Source of the DNA: Nocardioides sp. J54
GTDB lineage: Bacteria > Actinomycetota > Actinomycetes > Propionibacteriales > Nocardioidaceae
NCBI RefSeq assembly: GCF_000519005.1
Contig: NZ_JAER01000024.1
Span: 1-62,488, forward strand
Length of the DNA: 62,488 nucleotides
Direction of reading: 5' to 3'
Both the position numbers and the translations under genes were made by a program. This document shows, in pieces, positions 1 to 10,315 of this stretch (its first letter is position 1; each line of letters starts with the position of its first letter). A model generated the notes under the pieces. The model had not been told where the DNA came from and did no database searches. It was given only the letters and a program-made list of their open reading frames with translations.

Positions 1-120
1 GCGCTCGTCGCACCTCAACCACCGGGGTGCGGCTCCTCGCTGGCGCTCGTCGCACCTCAACCACCGGGGTGCGGCTCCTCGCTGGCGCTCGTCGCGCCTC
101 AACCACCGAAACGGGACGAG
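1..120. repeat. 42-bp tandem repeat, about 2.9 copies
   Basis: Two identical 42-base units occupy 1-42 and 43-84, and a third unit from 85 matches for about 24 bases with one change before diverging. The unit begins GCGCTCGTCGCACCTCAACC. No gene is convincing across it, so I read it as an intergenic repeat upstream of the ferredoxin gene; the window edge cuts it, so the true copy number is unknown. Confidence 0.85.
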
Positions 121-165
121 CCACCGGGCGGGGACCGACCACGCGGTGCGGACGGGGGAGGGCCG

Positions 166-372
166 ATGAGCTTCCGCGTCACCGCCGACAGCGGCCTGTG
201 CCAGGGGCACCAGCTCTGCCAGGGCGAGGCCCCCACCGTCTTCGGCTTCGACGAGGCCGCCGACGTCGTCGTGCTCCTCGACGACCACCCCGACCCGTCG
301 GTGCGCGACGACGTCGCCACCGCCGTGAAGTACTGCCCTGCGTTCGCGCTCGCCATCGAGGAAGAGGACTGA
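166..372 (+). CDS. [3Fe-4S] ferredoxin, cytochrome P450-partner type
   Basis: A 68-residue acidic ferredoxin, a cytosolic one-electron carrier. Cluster ligands are C12, C18 and C57 (followed by Pro), with His15 where a fourth cysteine would sit in a 4Fe-4S protein. This C-x2-H-x2-C...CP pattern is typical of small actinobacterial ferredoxins that donate electrons to cytochromes P450 or Rieske oxygenases. The ATG has a strong purine-rich site (GGGGGAGG) just upstream. It is followed after one base by an NTF2-like gene and heads a catabolic run to 4683. No P450 lies inside the window, so its partner would be upstream of position 1 or elsewhere; that is inference. The family call is firm. Confidence 0.9.
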   Translation: MSFRVTADSGLCQGHQLCQGEAPTVFGFDEAADVVVLLDDHPDPSVRDDVATAVKYCPAFALAIEEED

Positions 373-373
373 C

Positions 374-1018
374 ATGACCGACCTGGACGCCCGGCTGAGC
401 CGGGCCGAGATCGAGGAGTTCTGGGACTCCTGGCTCGACGTCAACCGCCGCGCCGAGGAGAGCGGCGACTGGCGGGTGATGGCCGACTGGTACGCCGAGG
501 ACGCCACCTACGGCTGGATGTACAGCCACGACGAGCACTTCATGGCGGTCGGGCGCGACCAGATCCGCGACTGGGCCATCGGCATCGAGATGGACGGCTT
601 CGACGGCTGGCACTACGACTACGTCTGCACGATGATCGACGACACCAAGAACATGGTGCTCGGCTTCTGGAAGCAGCGCTCCGGGATCGTCAACGACGAG
701 ACCGGCGAGGAGTACGAGATCCTCGGCATCGGCGGCTCGTGGTTCGGCCTCAAGCGCGTCACCGAGGGCGCCGACGCCGGCCAGGTCAGGATCGACTGGC
801 AGCGCGACTGGTTCGACATGCCGTCGACGACCCACACGTTCATGGAGATCCTCAAGGCCGACAAGGCGTCCGACCGCCTGCTGGAGCGGATGAAGGTCTT
901 CGGCCACGAGGTGCCCGGGCACTACCACCTGAAGGACCTGCCCTCGACCGTGTGGCCGCCGCCGGTCGAGGCCGGGAGGTACGTCACCCAGGCGCCCGCG
1001 CCGGGGGTGACCGCGTGA
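374..1018 (+). CDS. NTF2/SnoaL-like domain protein
   Basis: A 214-residue protein with an aromatic- and acid-rich N-terminal half (WDSWLDVNRR, DWYAEDATYGW) that fits the cone-shaped NTF2-like/SnoaL fold. Members include ketosteroid isomerases, polyketide cyclases and small hydratases, but most are uncharacterised, so the reaction cannot be told from sequence. It starts one base after the ferredoxin stop, and its TGA overlaps the GTG of the aldehyde dehydrogenase, so the three are surely cotranscribed. Co-occurrence with ferredoxin, SDR and aldehyde dehydrogenase suggests a step in oxidative breakdown of a cyclic or terpenoid-like substrate; this is inference from neighbours only. It is longer than the usual single-domain members (about 130-150 residues), with a Pro-rich C-terminal tail. 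Confidence 0.75.
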   Translation: MTDLDARLSRAEIEEFWDSWLDVNRRAEESGDWRVMADWYAEDATYGWMYSHDEHFMAVGRDQIRDWAIGIEMDGFDGWHYDYVCTMIDDTKNMVLGFWKQRSGIVNDETGEEYEILGIGGSWFGLKRVTEGADAGQVRIDWQRDWFDMPSTTHTFMEILKADKASDRLLERMKVFGHEVPGHYHLKDLPSTVWPPPVEAGRYVTQAPAPGVTA

Positions 1019-2475
1019 GCGCACTGCCGCCGCCGGCCCAGCAGCTCATCGACGGCAAGCTCGTCGGTGCGAGCGACGGGTCGTCGTACCCGATCCTCGA
1101 CCCGGCCACCGGTGAGGAGATCGGCCACGCCCCCGACGGCACCGCCGACGACGTCAACGCCGCGATCGCCGCGGCCCGGCGGGCGTTCGACGAGTCGGCG
1201 TGGTCGACCGACCGCGAGCTGCGGGTGCGCTGCCTGCGCCAGCTGCACGCCGCGCTGCTGGAGAACGCCGACGCGTTCCGCGCGCTGACCACGGCCGAGG
1301 TCGGCATGCCGACCTTCATGATGGGCGCAGCCGGCTTCGACGTCCCCGTCGAGGGTCTGCGGTGGGTGACCGACCTGATCGAGGGCTACGAGTTCGAGAC
1401 CGACCTCGGCGTCGCCTCCCCGATGGGCATCCCGTCGCGACGCACCGTGCGCCGCGAGCCGGTCGGCGTGGTCGCGGCGATCACGCCGTGGAACGTCCCG
1501 ACCCAGATCAACCTCGCGAAGGTCGGCCCGGCGCTCGCCGCCGGCTGCACCGTCGTGCTCAAGCCGGCGCCGGACACCCCGTGGGTGGCTGCCGAGCTCG
1601 GTCGCCTCGTCGCCGAGCACACCGACATGCCCCCCGGCGTGCTCAACGTCGTCACGCCACGGTCGAACGAGGTCGCCTCGGTGCTGTCGACCGACCCGCG
1701 CGTCGACATGGTCTCCTTCACCGGCTCCACCGCCGTCGGCAAGGCGATCATGGCCGCCGCCGCACCCACGCTGAAGAAGGTCTTCCTCGAGCTCGGCGGC
1801 AAGTCGGCCGCGATCGCCCTCGACGACGCCGACGTGGCCGCGGTCGCCGGGGCGACGGCGTTCACGACCTGCATCCACGCCGGCCAGGGCTGCGCCCTCA
1901 CCACCCGCCTGCTCGTCCCGCGCGAGAAGTACGACGAGGCGGTGCAGGTCGCGGCCGCGACGATGGAGTCGATCGGCATCAAGGACCCGGGCGACCCCGG
2001 CGCGATCTGCGGCCCGGTCATCTCCGAGCGCCAGCGCGACCGGGTGGCGTCGTACTTCGACGTCGCACGGGAGGAGGGCGGCTACTTCGCCACCGGCGGC
2101 GAGGTCGTCGACCAGCCCGGCTTCTGGGTCCGCCCCACCGTCGTCGCCGGCCTCGACAACACCTCCCGCCTCGCGCAGGAGGAGATCTTCGGCCCGGTCC
2201 TCGTCGTCATCGCGCACGACGGCGACGACGACGCGGTCCGGATCGCCAACGACTCGGCGTACGGCCTCTCGGGGTCGGTCGACTCCGACGACCTGGACCG
2301 GGCGAAGGCGGTCGCCGCCCGGATCCGCACCGGCACGCTCGCGGTCAACGGCGGGGTGTGGTTCAGCCCCGACGCACCCTTCGGCGGCTACAAGCAGTCC
2401 GGGCTCGGCCGCGAGATGGGGGTGGCCGGGTTCGAGGAGTACCTGGAGATGAAGACGATCGCGGAGCCGGCGTAG
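1015..2475 (+). CDS. NAD(P)-dependent aldehyde dehydrogenase
   Basis: A 486-residue aldehyde dehydrogenase oxidising an aldehyde to a carboxylate. The family signatures are in place: cofactor-site FTGS, the general base E259 in LELGGKSA, the nucleophile C293 in GQGC, and the C-terminal EEIFGPVL and FGGYKQSG motifs. I start it at the GTG at 1015, which overlaps the preceding TGA, rather than at an upstream in-frame ATG inside the NTF2 gene; this gives the normal family length and N-terminus. It ends just before a strong palindrome at 2478, which may close this first transcription unit. The substrate is not determined by sequence. Confidence 0.93.
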   Translation: MSALPPPAQQLIDGKLVGASDGSSYPILDPATGEEIGHAPDGTADDVNAAIAAARRAFDESAWSTDRELRVRCLRQLHAALLENADAFRALTTAEVGMPTFMMGAAGFDVPVEGLRWVTDLIEGYEFETDLGVASPMGIPSRRTVRREPVGVVAAITPWNVPTQINLAKVGPALAAGCTVVLKPAPDTPWVAAELGRLVAEHTDMPPGVLNVVTPRSNEVASVLSTDPRVDMVSFTGSTAVGKAIMAAAAPTLKKVFLELGGKSAAIALDDADVAAVAGATAFTTCIHAGQGCALTTRLLVPREKYDEAVQVAAATMESIGIKDPGDPGAICGPVISERQRDRVASYFDVAREEGGYFATGGEVVDQPGFWVRPTVVAGLDNTSRLAQEEIFGPVLVVIAHDGDDDAVRIANDSAYGLSGSVDSDDLDRAKAVAARIRTGTLAVNGGVWFSPDAPFGGYKQSGLGREMGVAGFEEYLEMKTIAEPA

Positions 2476-2477
2476 GT

Positions 2478-2507
2478 GGGGTTTCACCACCTAGGTGGTG
2501 AAACCCC
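2478..2507. repeat. 30-bp perfect palindrome
   Basis: A perfect inverted repeat with 13-base arms (left arm GGGGTTTCACCAC) around CTAG. It lies 2 bases after the aldehyde dehydrogenase stop. No T-run follows. It could be a transcript-end hairpin, a protein operator, or a copy of a dispersed intergenic palindrome; a related copy follows at 2541. Confidence 0.85.
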
Positions 2508-2540
2508 GACGAGAGTCCCCTGATTTCGTGAGCCCAGCAC

Positions 2541-2566
2541 GGGTTTCACCACCTAGGCGGTGAATC
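2541..2566. promoter_or_regulatory. second, imperfect copy of the CTAG-centred palindrome
   Basis: GGGTTTCACCACCTAGG continues into CGGTGAATC, repeating the core of the palindrome at 2478 with one mismatched pair, 61 bases downstream centre to centre. It sits 20-50 bases upstream of the SDR start, where an operator for the 2593-4683 unit would be expected. Paired palindromes with a shared core favour a regulator-binding role over a simple terminator, but no regulator gene lies next to it. Confidence 0.55.
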
Positions 2567-2592
2567 TTGTGACAGATGAGGAAAAAGTGATC

Positions 2593-3342
2593 ATGCGTTT
2601 CGAGAACAAGGTCGCCGTCGTCACCGGCGCAGCCCAGGGGATCGGCGAGGCCTACGCCCGGGCCCTGGCGAAGGAGGGCGCGGCCGTCGTCGTGGCCGAC
2701 CTGAACGAGGAGGCCGGGGCCAAGGTCGCGGCGTCGATCAACGAGGACGGCGGGCAGGCGGTCTTCATCAGCTGCGACGTCTCCTCGCCGGAGTCCGCGC
2801 AGGCGCTGGTCGAGCAGGCCGTCGCCGAGCTCGGCGGGATCGACTTCCTCGTCAACAACGCCGCGATCTACGGGGCGATGGAGTTCAACCTGCTCATCTC
2901 CGTCGACTGGGACTACTACAAGAAGTTCATGTCGGTGAACCTCGACGGCGCGCTGGTGATGACCCGCGCCGCCTACCCCGAGATCGCCAGGCGCGGCGGG
3001 GGAGCGGTGGTCAACCAGTCGAGCACCGCGGCGTACCTCTACTCCGGCTTCTACGGCCTCGCCAAGGCCGGCATCAACAGCCTCACCCAGCAGCTCGCCC
3101 ACGAGCTCGGCGGGCAGGGCATCCGGGTCAACGCGATCGCCCCCGGCCCCACCGACACCGAGGCCACCCGCACCCAGGCCGGCGACGCCGCGAAGGACAT
3201 CGTGCGCAACAGCCTCGCGATCAAGCGGATGGGCTCGGTCGACGACATGGTCGGCGCGCTGCTCTTCCTGCTCTCCGACGACGCGTCGTGGGTGACCGGG
3301 CAGGTACTCGCCGTCGACGGCGGCCAGACCTTCCGCCTCTGA
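2593..3342 (+). CDS. short-chain dehydrogenase/reductase (SDR)
   Basis: A 249-residue classical SDR. It has the Rossmann TGAAQGIG motif near residue 13, a conserved NNA segment in mid-protein, the catalytic YGLAK tyrosine-lysine pair near residue 155, and an SDDASWVTGQVLAVDGG C-terminus, so it should be a cytosolic NAD(H)- or NADP(H)-dependent alcohol/ketone oxidoreductase. I chose the ATG at 2593 because the family N-terminus begins there; the GTG at 2587 is better spaced from the GAGG at 2578 and is a real alternative, as is a GTG at 2560. The gene lies behind the palindrome at 2541 and ahead of a beta-hydroxyacid dehydrogenase 19 bases on. Confidence 0.9.
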   Translation: MRFENKVAVVTGAAQGIGEAYARALAKEGAAVVVADLNEEAGAKVAASINEDGGQAVFISCDVSSPESAQALVEQAVAELGGIDFLVNNAAIYGAMEFNLLISVDWDYYKKFMSVNLDGALVMTRAAYPEIARRGGGAVVNQSSTAAYLYSGFYGLAKAGINSLTQQLAHELGGQGIRVNAIAPGPTDTEATRTQAGDAAKDIVRNSLAIKRMGSVDDMVGALLFLLSDDASWVTGQVLAVDGGQTFRL

Positions 3343-3361
3343 TCGCGTCGAAGGAGGAGAG

Positions 3362-4273
3362 ATGACCACCACCGTCGGCTTCGTGGGCCTGGGCAACATC
3401 GGCAGGCCGATGGCGCTCCGGCTCGCGCAGCAGCAGGAGGCCGCCGACCTCGAGGTCTGGGTGTACGACGTCGCGCCGGACCCGCTGGCCGAGGCGGAGC
3501 GGGCCGGGGCGCGGGTCGCGGGGAGCGTCGCCGAGCTCGCCGGTCGTGTCGACGTGCTCGGTGTGATGGTGCGCGACGACGACCAGGTCCGCGACGTGCT
3601 CGCCGAGGCGCTGCGCGGGGCGGTCGGCCTCGAGGACGACCGGCTGACCGTCGTCATCCACTCCACCGTCGCACCCACCACCCCCGCCGAGCTCGAGGCG
3701 ACCGCGGCCCGGCACGGCGTCAGGCTGCTCGACGCCCCGGTCTCGGGCGGCGCGATGGGGGCGACCGACGGCAGCCTCGCGCTGATGGTCGGCGGCTCGG
3801 ACGCGGCGTTCGCCGCCGCGGAGCCGGTGCTGAGGGTGCTCGGCAGCAAGGTCGTGCACGCCGGGCCGATCGGCTCCGGCACGAAGTTCAAGCTGGCGCG
3901 CAACATGATGCACTTCGTGGCGTTCACCGCCGCGACCGAGGCGCAGCGCCTCGCCGAGGCGGCCGGGCTCAGCCTCAAGGACCTCGGCGAGGTGGTCCGG
4001 CACACCGACGCGATCACCGGCGGGCCGGGCGCGATCATGCACCGCGAGACCACCGCACCCCTCGACCCCGGCGACTTCTGGCACGGCGTCTTCGCCAACG
4101 TCACCTCGCTGGGGGAGAAGGACCTCGGGTTCGCGATCCAGCTCGCGCACGAGCTCGGCGTCGACGTACCCCTCGCCGAGCTGGCCGTCGACCGCCTCGG
4201 TCCCGGCCTCGGCCTCCCGACCGCCGCACCGACCACCCCGACCACCACCCCGACTGCCGCAGGAGAACACTGA
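3362..4273 (+). CDS. NAD(P)-dependent beta-hydroxyacid dehydrogenase (3-HIBDH family)
   Basis: A 303-residue member of the 3-hydroxyisobutyrate / 6-phosphogluconate dehydrogenase-like family. The N-terminal FVGLGNIGRPMA motif binds the dinucleotide, DAPVSGGAMGATDG is the substrate-binding signature, and GTKFKLARN carries the catalytic lysine. The C-terminus ends in a Thr/Pro/Ala-rich tail. The ATG is preceded by AAGGAGGAG. Its stop overlaps the next ATG, tying it to the CMD-family gene. With the SDR and aldehyde dehydrogenase it makes a chain of oxidoreductases acting on hydroxy-acid intermediates; the true substrate is unknown. A second homologue lies at 39455 in another cluster. Confidence 0.9.
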   Translation: MTTTVGFVGLGNIGRPMALRLAQQQEAADLEVWVYDVAPDPLAEAERAGARVAGSVAELAGRVDVLGVMVRDDDQVRDVLAEALRGAVGLEDDRLTVVIHSTVAPTTPAELEATAARHGVRLLDAPVSGGAMGATDGSLALMVGGSDAAFAAAEPVLRVLGSKVVHAGPIGSGTKFKLARNMMHFVAFTAATEAQRLAEAAGLSLKDLGEVVRHTDAITGGPGAIMHRETTAPLDPGDFWHGVFANVTSLGEKDLGFAIQLAHELGVDVPLAELAVDRLGPGLGLPTAAPTTPTTTPTAAGEH

Positions 4274-4683
4274 TGGGCAAGTTCGACGACCTTCCCGAGG
4301 CCCGCCGCCGCGGGCTGGAGAAGATGGAGGAGGTCTACGGCTTCGACATGACCGACGGCACGGGCGACTTCTTCCGCTACACCGCCGAGCACCTCTTCGG
4401 CGACATCTGGCAGCGGCCCGGGCTCACCACCCGCGACCGCCGGCTGTTCCTCATCGGCATGCTCGTCGGCCAGCGCGCCAACGACGTGCTCGGCATACAG
4501 GTCCCCGCCGCGCACGCCAACGGCGAGCTCAGCGACGAGGAGCTGCGCGAGCTGGTCATCCTCGCCTGCCACTACGACGGCTGGCCGAACGGGTCGCGGA
4601 TGAACTCCGTCGTCGAGGACACCATCGCCAAGGCGGCCCGCGCCCGGGCGAAGGCGGAGGGCGAGACCGCCGCCGGGAGCTGA
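4273..4683 (+). CDS. carboxymuconolactone decarboxylase (CMD) family protein
   Basis: A 136-residue all-helical CMD/AhpD-superfamily protein. It keeps the family layout (FGDIWQRPGLTTRDRRL, then the RELVILACHYDGWP helix), but I see a single Cys in that helix rather than an AhpD-type CxxC, so a decarboxylase/lactonase-like role fits better than peroxidase. The ATG overlaps the stop of the preceding dehydrogenase (TGATG). It is the last gene of the 2593-4683 unit. Proteins of this family in actinobacterial catabolic operons often decarboxylate a gamma-lactone intermediate; which one here is open. Confidence 0.85.
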   Translation: MGKFDDLPEARRRGLEKMEEVYGFDMTDGTGDFFRYTAEHLFGDIWQRPGLTTRDRRLFLIGMLVGQRANDVLGIQVPAAHANGELSDEELRELVILACHYDGWPNGSRMNSVVEDTIAKAARARAKAEGETAAGS

Positions 4684-4709
4684 CCAAGCCCTTGTTAGCC
4701 TCGGAGGTG

Positions 4710-5459
4710 ATGAGTCGCGACGTGTCGGAGGCAGAGCCGGATCCCTCGGCGTACCCCGTCGAACCCTCCACCCTCGACTCCCTGCTCGACGCCCCTGAGC
4801 CGCGCGCCGACGCCGGCGTCCACCTGGGGCTGTGGCGCATCGAGGTCGCCCGGTTCGGTGACGACGAGCTGGAGCTCGGCTCCGGCTGGCTCGATGACGC
4901 CGAGCGCGGCCAGGCGTCGTCGTACGTGCGCGCCGAGCTGCAGCGCGCCTACGTGCTCGCCCACGCCGCCGCCCGCCTGCTGGTCGGCGCGACGACCGAC
5001 ACCCCGCCCGAGAAGGTGGTCTGGGGCCGCCATCCCTGCCCGGCCTGCGGCGAGCCGCACGGCCGCCCGCGCGCCGAGGGTGCGTCGGTGGAGTTCTCGC
5101 TCTCGCACACCCCGGGCCAGGTGCTGGTCGCGGTCGCCGACGTCCCCGTCGGTGTCGACGTCGAGCGGCACCCCGACGACCCGCTGGCCCTGTCCCGGCT
5201 CCTGCACCCGCGGGAGACCGAGGAGATCGACGCGGCCGCCCACGGCCGGCTCGACGGCGGCAAGGCCACCGTCCGCTTCACCCGCGCCTGGTCGCGCACC
5301 GAGGCCTACCTCAAGGGCATCGGCATCGGCCTGGGCCGCGACCCGCACCTCGACTACCTCGGCACCGACGAGGCCCCGGCACGCACCATCGACGGCTGGT
5401 CGGTGCGCGACGTGGTCGTCCCGGAGGGCTACGGCGCCGCAGTCGCCGTCCGCGGTTGA
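4710..5459 (+). CDS. 4'-phosphopantetheinyl transferase (Sfp type)
   Basis: A 249-residue Sfp-type enzyme that moves phosphopantetheine from CoA onto carrier-protein serines. The magnesium-binding GVDVE motif is present in mid-protein, and the second signature appears as WSRTEAYLKGIGIGL, with Arg where Lys is usual. A CPACGEPHGRP loop and an SLSHTPG segment also fit the family. The start is uncertain: the ATG at 4710 is only two bases from a GGAGG, and a TTG at 4692 would add six residues. Its TGA overlaps the TTG of the first SemiSWEET gene, an unexpected pairing. No carrier-protein gene lies nearby, so it probably serves carriers encoded elsewhere. Confidence 0.88.
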   Translation: MSRDVSEAEPDPSAYPVEPSTLDSLLDAPEPRADAGVHLGLWRIEVARFGDDELELGSGWLDDAERGQASSYVRAELQRAYVLAHAAARLLVGATTDTPPEKVVWGRHPCPACGEPHGRPRAEGASVEFSLSHTPGQVLVAVADVPVGVDVERHPDDPLALSRLLHPRETEEIDAAAHGRLDGGKATVRFTRAWSRTEAYLKGIGIGLGRDPHLDYLGTDEAPARTIDGWSVRDVVVPEGYGAAVAVRG

Positions 5460-5743
5460 GCCGCCTCGTGGTCGAGGCGATCGGGTACGTCGGCAGTGCC
5501 GGCGCCGCCACCATGTGGATCCCGCAGGCCGTGCGTGCCGTGCGGCACCGCGCCGACCCACAGGCCCTCGCGGCGCTGAGCCGCACCACCTACCTGGTCG
5601 CCGTGGTCTTCAACGTGCTGCTCGCGTCGTACGGCCTGGCCATGGAGGCCCGCCCGGTCGTGCTCGCCGGGGCCGTCAACCTGTGCTGCGCCTCGGTCAT
5701 CCTCGGCGCGCTCGCCGCCGGTGCCCGCCGGCGCCGCACGTGA
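5456..5743 (+). CDS. SemiSWEET-type PQ-loop sugar transporter subunit A
   Basis: A 95-residue membrane protein of the SemiSWEET (MtN3/PQ-loop) family: three predicted helices, with the Pro-Gln motif in WIPQAVRAVRH near residue 23, the second around RTTYLVAVVFNVLLASYGL, and the third around VVLAGAVNLCCASVILGAL, followed by a basic tail. SemiSWEETs dimerise into a six-helix facilitative sugar pore in the cytoplasmic membrane. The TTG overlaps the transferase stop; a GTG at 5468 is a possible later start. It is followed with a four-base overlap by a second SemiSWEET, which suggests equimolar production and a heterodimer. Confidence 0.82.
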   Translation: MSRLVVEAIGYVGSAGAATMWIPQAVRAVRHRADPQALAALSRTTYLVAVVFNVLLASYGLAMEARPVVLAGAVNLCCASVILGALAAGARRRRT

Positions 5744-6006
5744 TCGCCGCCCTGGGCTGGCTCGTCGGCATCATCGACGTCGCCCAGTTCCTGCCCCAGA
5801 CCCGCCACACCCTCGCCCGCCGCCGCGACGCGGCCGCGCTGCGCGGGCTCAGCGTCTGGACGTGGTCGATCGCCACCGTCCAGGGCGCGGCGTGGGTCGT
5901 CTACGGCTTCGCCAACGGCCTGCTGCCGATCGCGATCCCCAACCTGGTGATCACCCCGGCCTGTGCCCTGGTCCTGCTCGCCCGCCTGCGCGCCGGCCGC
6001 GGCTGA
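5740..6006 (+). CDS. SemiSWEET-type PQ-loop sugar transporter subunit B
   Basis: An 88-residue protein starting at a GTG that overlaps the previous TGA. It repeats the three-helix PQ-loop layout: LGWLVGIIDVAQFLPQTRHT (helix 1 with Pro-Gln), LSVWTWSIATVQGAAWVVYG (helix 2) and LPIAIPNLVITPACALVLL (helix 3), with the proline and asparagine expected near the pore. It is clearly diverged from the preceding copy, more than expected for a recent duplication. Two diverged halves in tandem resemble a eukaryotic SWEET cut in two. The substrate is unknown. Confidence 0.82.
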   Translation: MIAALGWLVGIIDVAQFLPQTRHTLARRRDAAALRGLSVWTWSIATVQGAAWVVYGFANGLLPIAIPNLVITPACALVLLARLRAGRG

Positions 6007-6019
6007 CCCGCTCCGGCGG

Positions 6020-6094
6020 TCACCGTCGCGCCAGCGCGACCGCTGCCACCAGCAGCACGAGAGCCCACATCACCAACGCAGCCGTCCACATCAT
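6020..6094 (-). CDS. possible 24-residue single-helix membrane peptide
   Basis: A short reading frame on the minus strand encodes MMWTAALVMWALVLLVAAVALARR, a single hydrophobic helix with a basic end, between two convergent genes. No clear ribosome-binding site precedes it and the upstream frame runs into the structured repeat at 6162-6239. I record it because the composition looks membrane-like rather than random, but it may be noise. Confidence 0.22.
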   Translation of the reverse strand: MMWTAALVMWALVLLVAAVALARR

Positions 6095-6161
6095 CGTCAC
6101 ACCCGTACTGACGCCGCAGGACGCCGATCGGTTGCGTCGGGATCGCGACGTGTTCGCCGGG

Positions 6162-6239
6162 GTGCAGGAATCCCCGCCTGAGCGGTGATTCCTGCGCTTG
6201 TCGACGTTTGCAACGGCCGACAACCGCAAGAAGACGTCA
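6162..6239. repeat. two-hairpin dispersed repeat, copy A
   Basis: This 78-base stretch aligns without gaps to 26549-26626, with about 65 of 78 bases identical. It has a first arm pair around GGAATCCCCG / GATTCC and a second around TTGTCG...GCAACG...CGACAA. It lies between the ends of two convergent genes (SemiSWEET B and the E2 gene). Copy A has lost some pairing in both hairpins relative to copy B. Confidence 0.8.
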
Positions 6240-6271
6240 CCCAGTGGCGCGTTCCCGGCGGCGTACGTCGC

Positions 6272-7573
6272 CTACAGCACCAGGCGGCGTACGTCGGCGG
6301 TGAGGTGGGCCAGGTGGGCGGTGAAGCGGGCGGCGAGGGCGCCGTCGATGACGCGGTGGTCGTAGGACAGGCACAGCGGCAGCATCAGCCGCGGCACGAA
6401 GGCCTCGCCGTCCCAGACCGGGGACATCTTCGAGCGGACCACGCCGAGGATGGCGACCTCGGGGGCGTTGACGATCGGGGTGAAGCTCGTCCCGCCGATC
6501 CCGCCGAGGCTGCTGATGGTGAAGGTCGCGCCCTGCAGGTCGGCCGCGGAGAGCTTGCCGTCGCGGGCCCGGGCCGAGAGCTCGCCGAGCTCCTGGCTGA
6601 GCTCGGTCACGCCCTTGCGGTCGACGTCGCGCACCACCGGGACGACGAGGCCGTCGGGGGTGTCGACGGCGACGCCGACGTGCACGTAGTCCTTGAGCAC
6701 GAGCGAGTCGCCGGCCAGGGAGCTGTTGACCTCGGGGAACTTCCGCAGCGACGCGGCGGCCGCCTTGAGCAGGAAGCTGAGCAGGGTGACCCGGTAGCCC
6801 TCAGCCCTCGCGGCCTCGTCGAGCTCGCGGCGGTAGGCGTCGAGGTCGGTGATGTCGGCCTCGTCGGAGTGGGTCACGTGCGGGACGTTGAGCCACGAGC
6901 GGTGCAGGTGCGGGCCGGAGATCTTCTTGATCCGCGACAGCGGCACGGTGCGGACCGGGCCGAACTTGCTGAAGTCGACCTCGGACACGGGCGGGATGCC
7001 GGCGCCGGTGCTGCCGGCGGACTCCGCGACGCTGCCGTCGTAGTGGGCCAGCAGGTCCTGCTTGGTCACCCGGCCCTTCGCGCCGCTGCCGCTGACGGCC
7101 GCCAGGTCGACCTCGAGCTCGCGGGCCAGGCGGCGCACCAGCGGGGTGGCGCGCAGGCCGTCCTCGGCCCCGGCCTCGACGGCCGGGGCAGCTGCGGCGG
7201 GAGCCGGCGCCGCGGGTGCAGGGGCCGGCGCGGCCTCGACCGGCACGACCTCGGCCGGCGCCTCGACGGCAACCTCGACCGGGGCGGCCGGCGCCTCGGC
7301 GGCGGTGCCGTCGGTGTCGTCGGAGCCACCACCGGCGACCTCGGCGACGGCGATGAGCGATCCCTTGCTCACCTTGTCGCCGACCGAGACGGCAACCGAG
7401 GTGATGGTGCCGTCGACGGGGGAGGGGACCTCCATCGTCGCCTTGTCGGTCTCGAGGGTGATCAGCGGGTCCTCGGCCCGCACGACGGTGCCGGGGGTGA
7501 CGAGGACCTCGATCACCGGTACGTCGGCGAAGTCGCCGATGTCGGGTACGTGAATCTCCACGGTGCTCTCCAT
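6272..7573 (-). CDS. aceF: pyruvate dehydrogenase complex E2, dihydrolipoamide acetyltransferase
   Basis: A 433-residue E2 that transfers acetyl groups from lipoyl-lysine to CoA and forms the complex core. From the N-terminus: one lipoyl domain (lysine in ETDKATMEVPS near residue 43), an Ala/Pro-rich linker, a peripheral subunit-binding domain (ATPLVRRLARELEVDL, about 140-177), and a catalytic domain ending in the DHRVIDG active-site motif. The opening VPDIGDFADVPVIEVLV resembles proteobacterial AceF more than the usual actinobacterial SucB-like E2. The ATG at 7573 lies 11 bases after the aceE stop, so the two are cotranscribed. No E3 gene is adjacent. Confidence 0.93.
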   Translation of the reverse strand: MESTVEIHVPDIGDFADVPVIEVLVTPGTVVRAEDPLITLETDKATMEVPSPVDGTITSVAVSVGDKVSKGSLIAVAEVAGGGSDDTDGTAAEAPAAPVEVAVEAPAEVVPVEAAPAPAPAAPAPAAAAPAVEAGAEDGLRATPLVRRLARELEVDLAAVSGSGAKGRVTKQDLLAHYDGSVAESAGSTGAGIPPVSEVDFSKFGPVRTVPLSRIKKISGPHLHRSWLNVPHVTHSDEADITDLDAYRRELDEAARAEGYRVTLLSFLLKAAAASLRKFPEVNSSLAGDSLVLKDYVHVGVAVDTPDGLVVPVVRDVDRKGVTELSQELGELSARARDGKLSAADLQGATFTISSLGGIGGTSFTPIVNAPEVAILGVVRSKMSPVWDGEAFVPRLMLPLCLSYDHRVIDGALAARFTAHLAHLTADVRRLVL

Positions 7574-7584
7574 CGTGTCGGGCC

Positions 7585-10233
<2,649 letters not shown>

Positions 10234-10315
10234 GCCGTGTCCTCCGGTCGGTGATGGGCGTCACCATCGTGGAGGTCGGACAAGGCATGCGTCCAATGCC
10301 TAGTTCTGGATCAAA

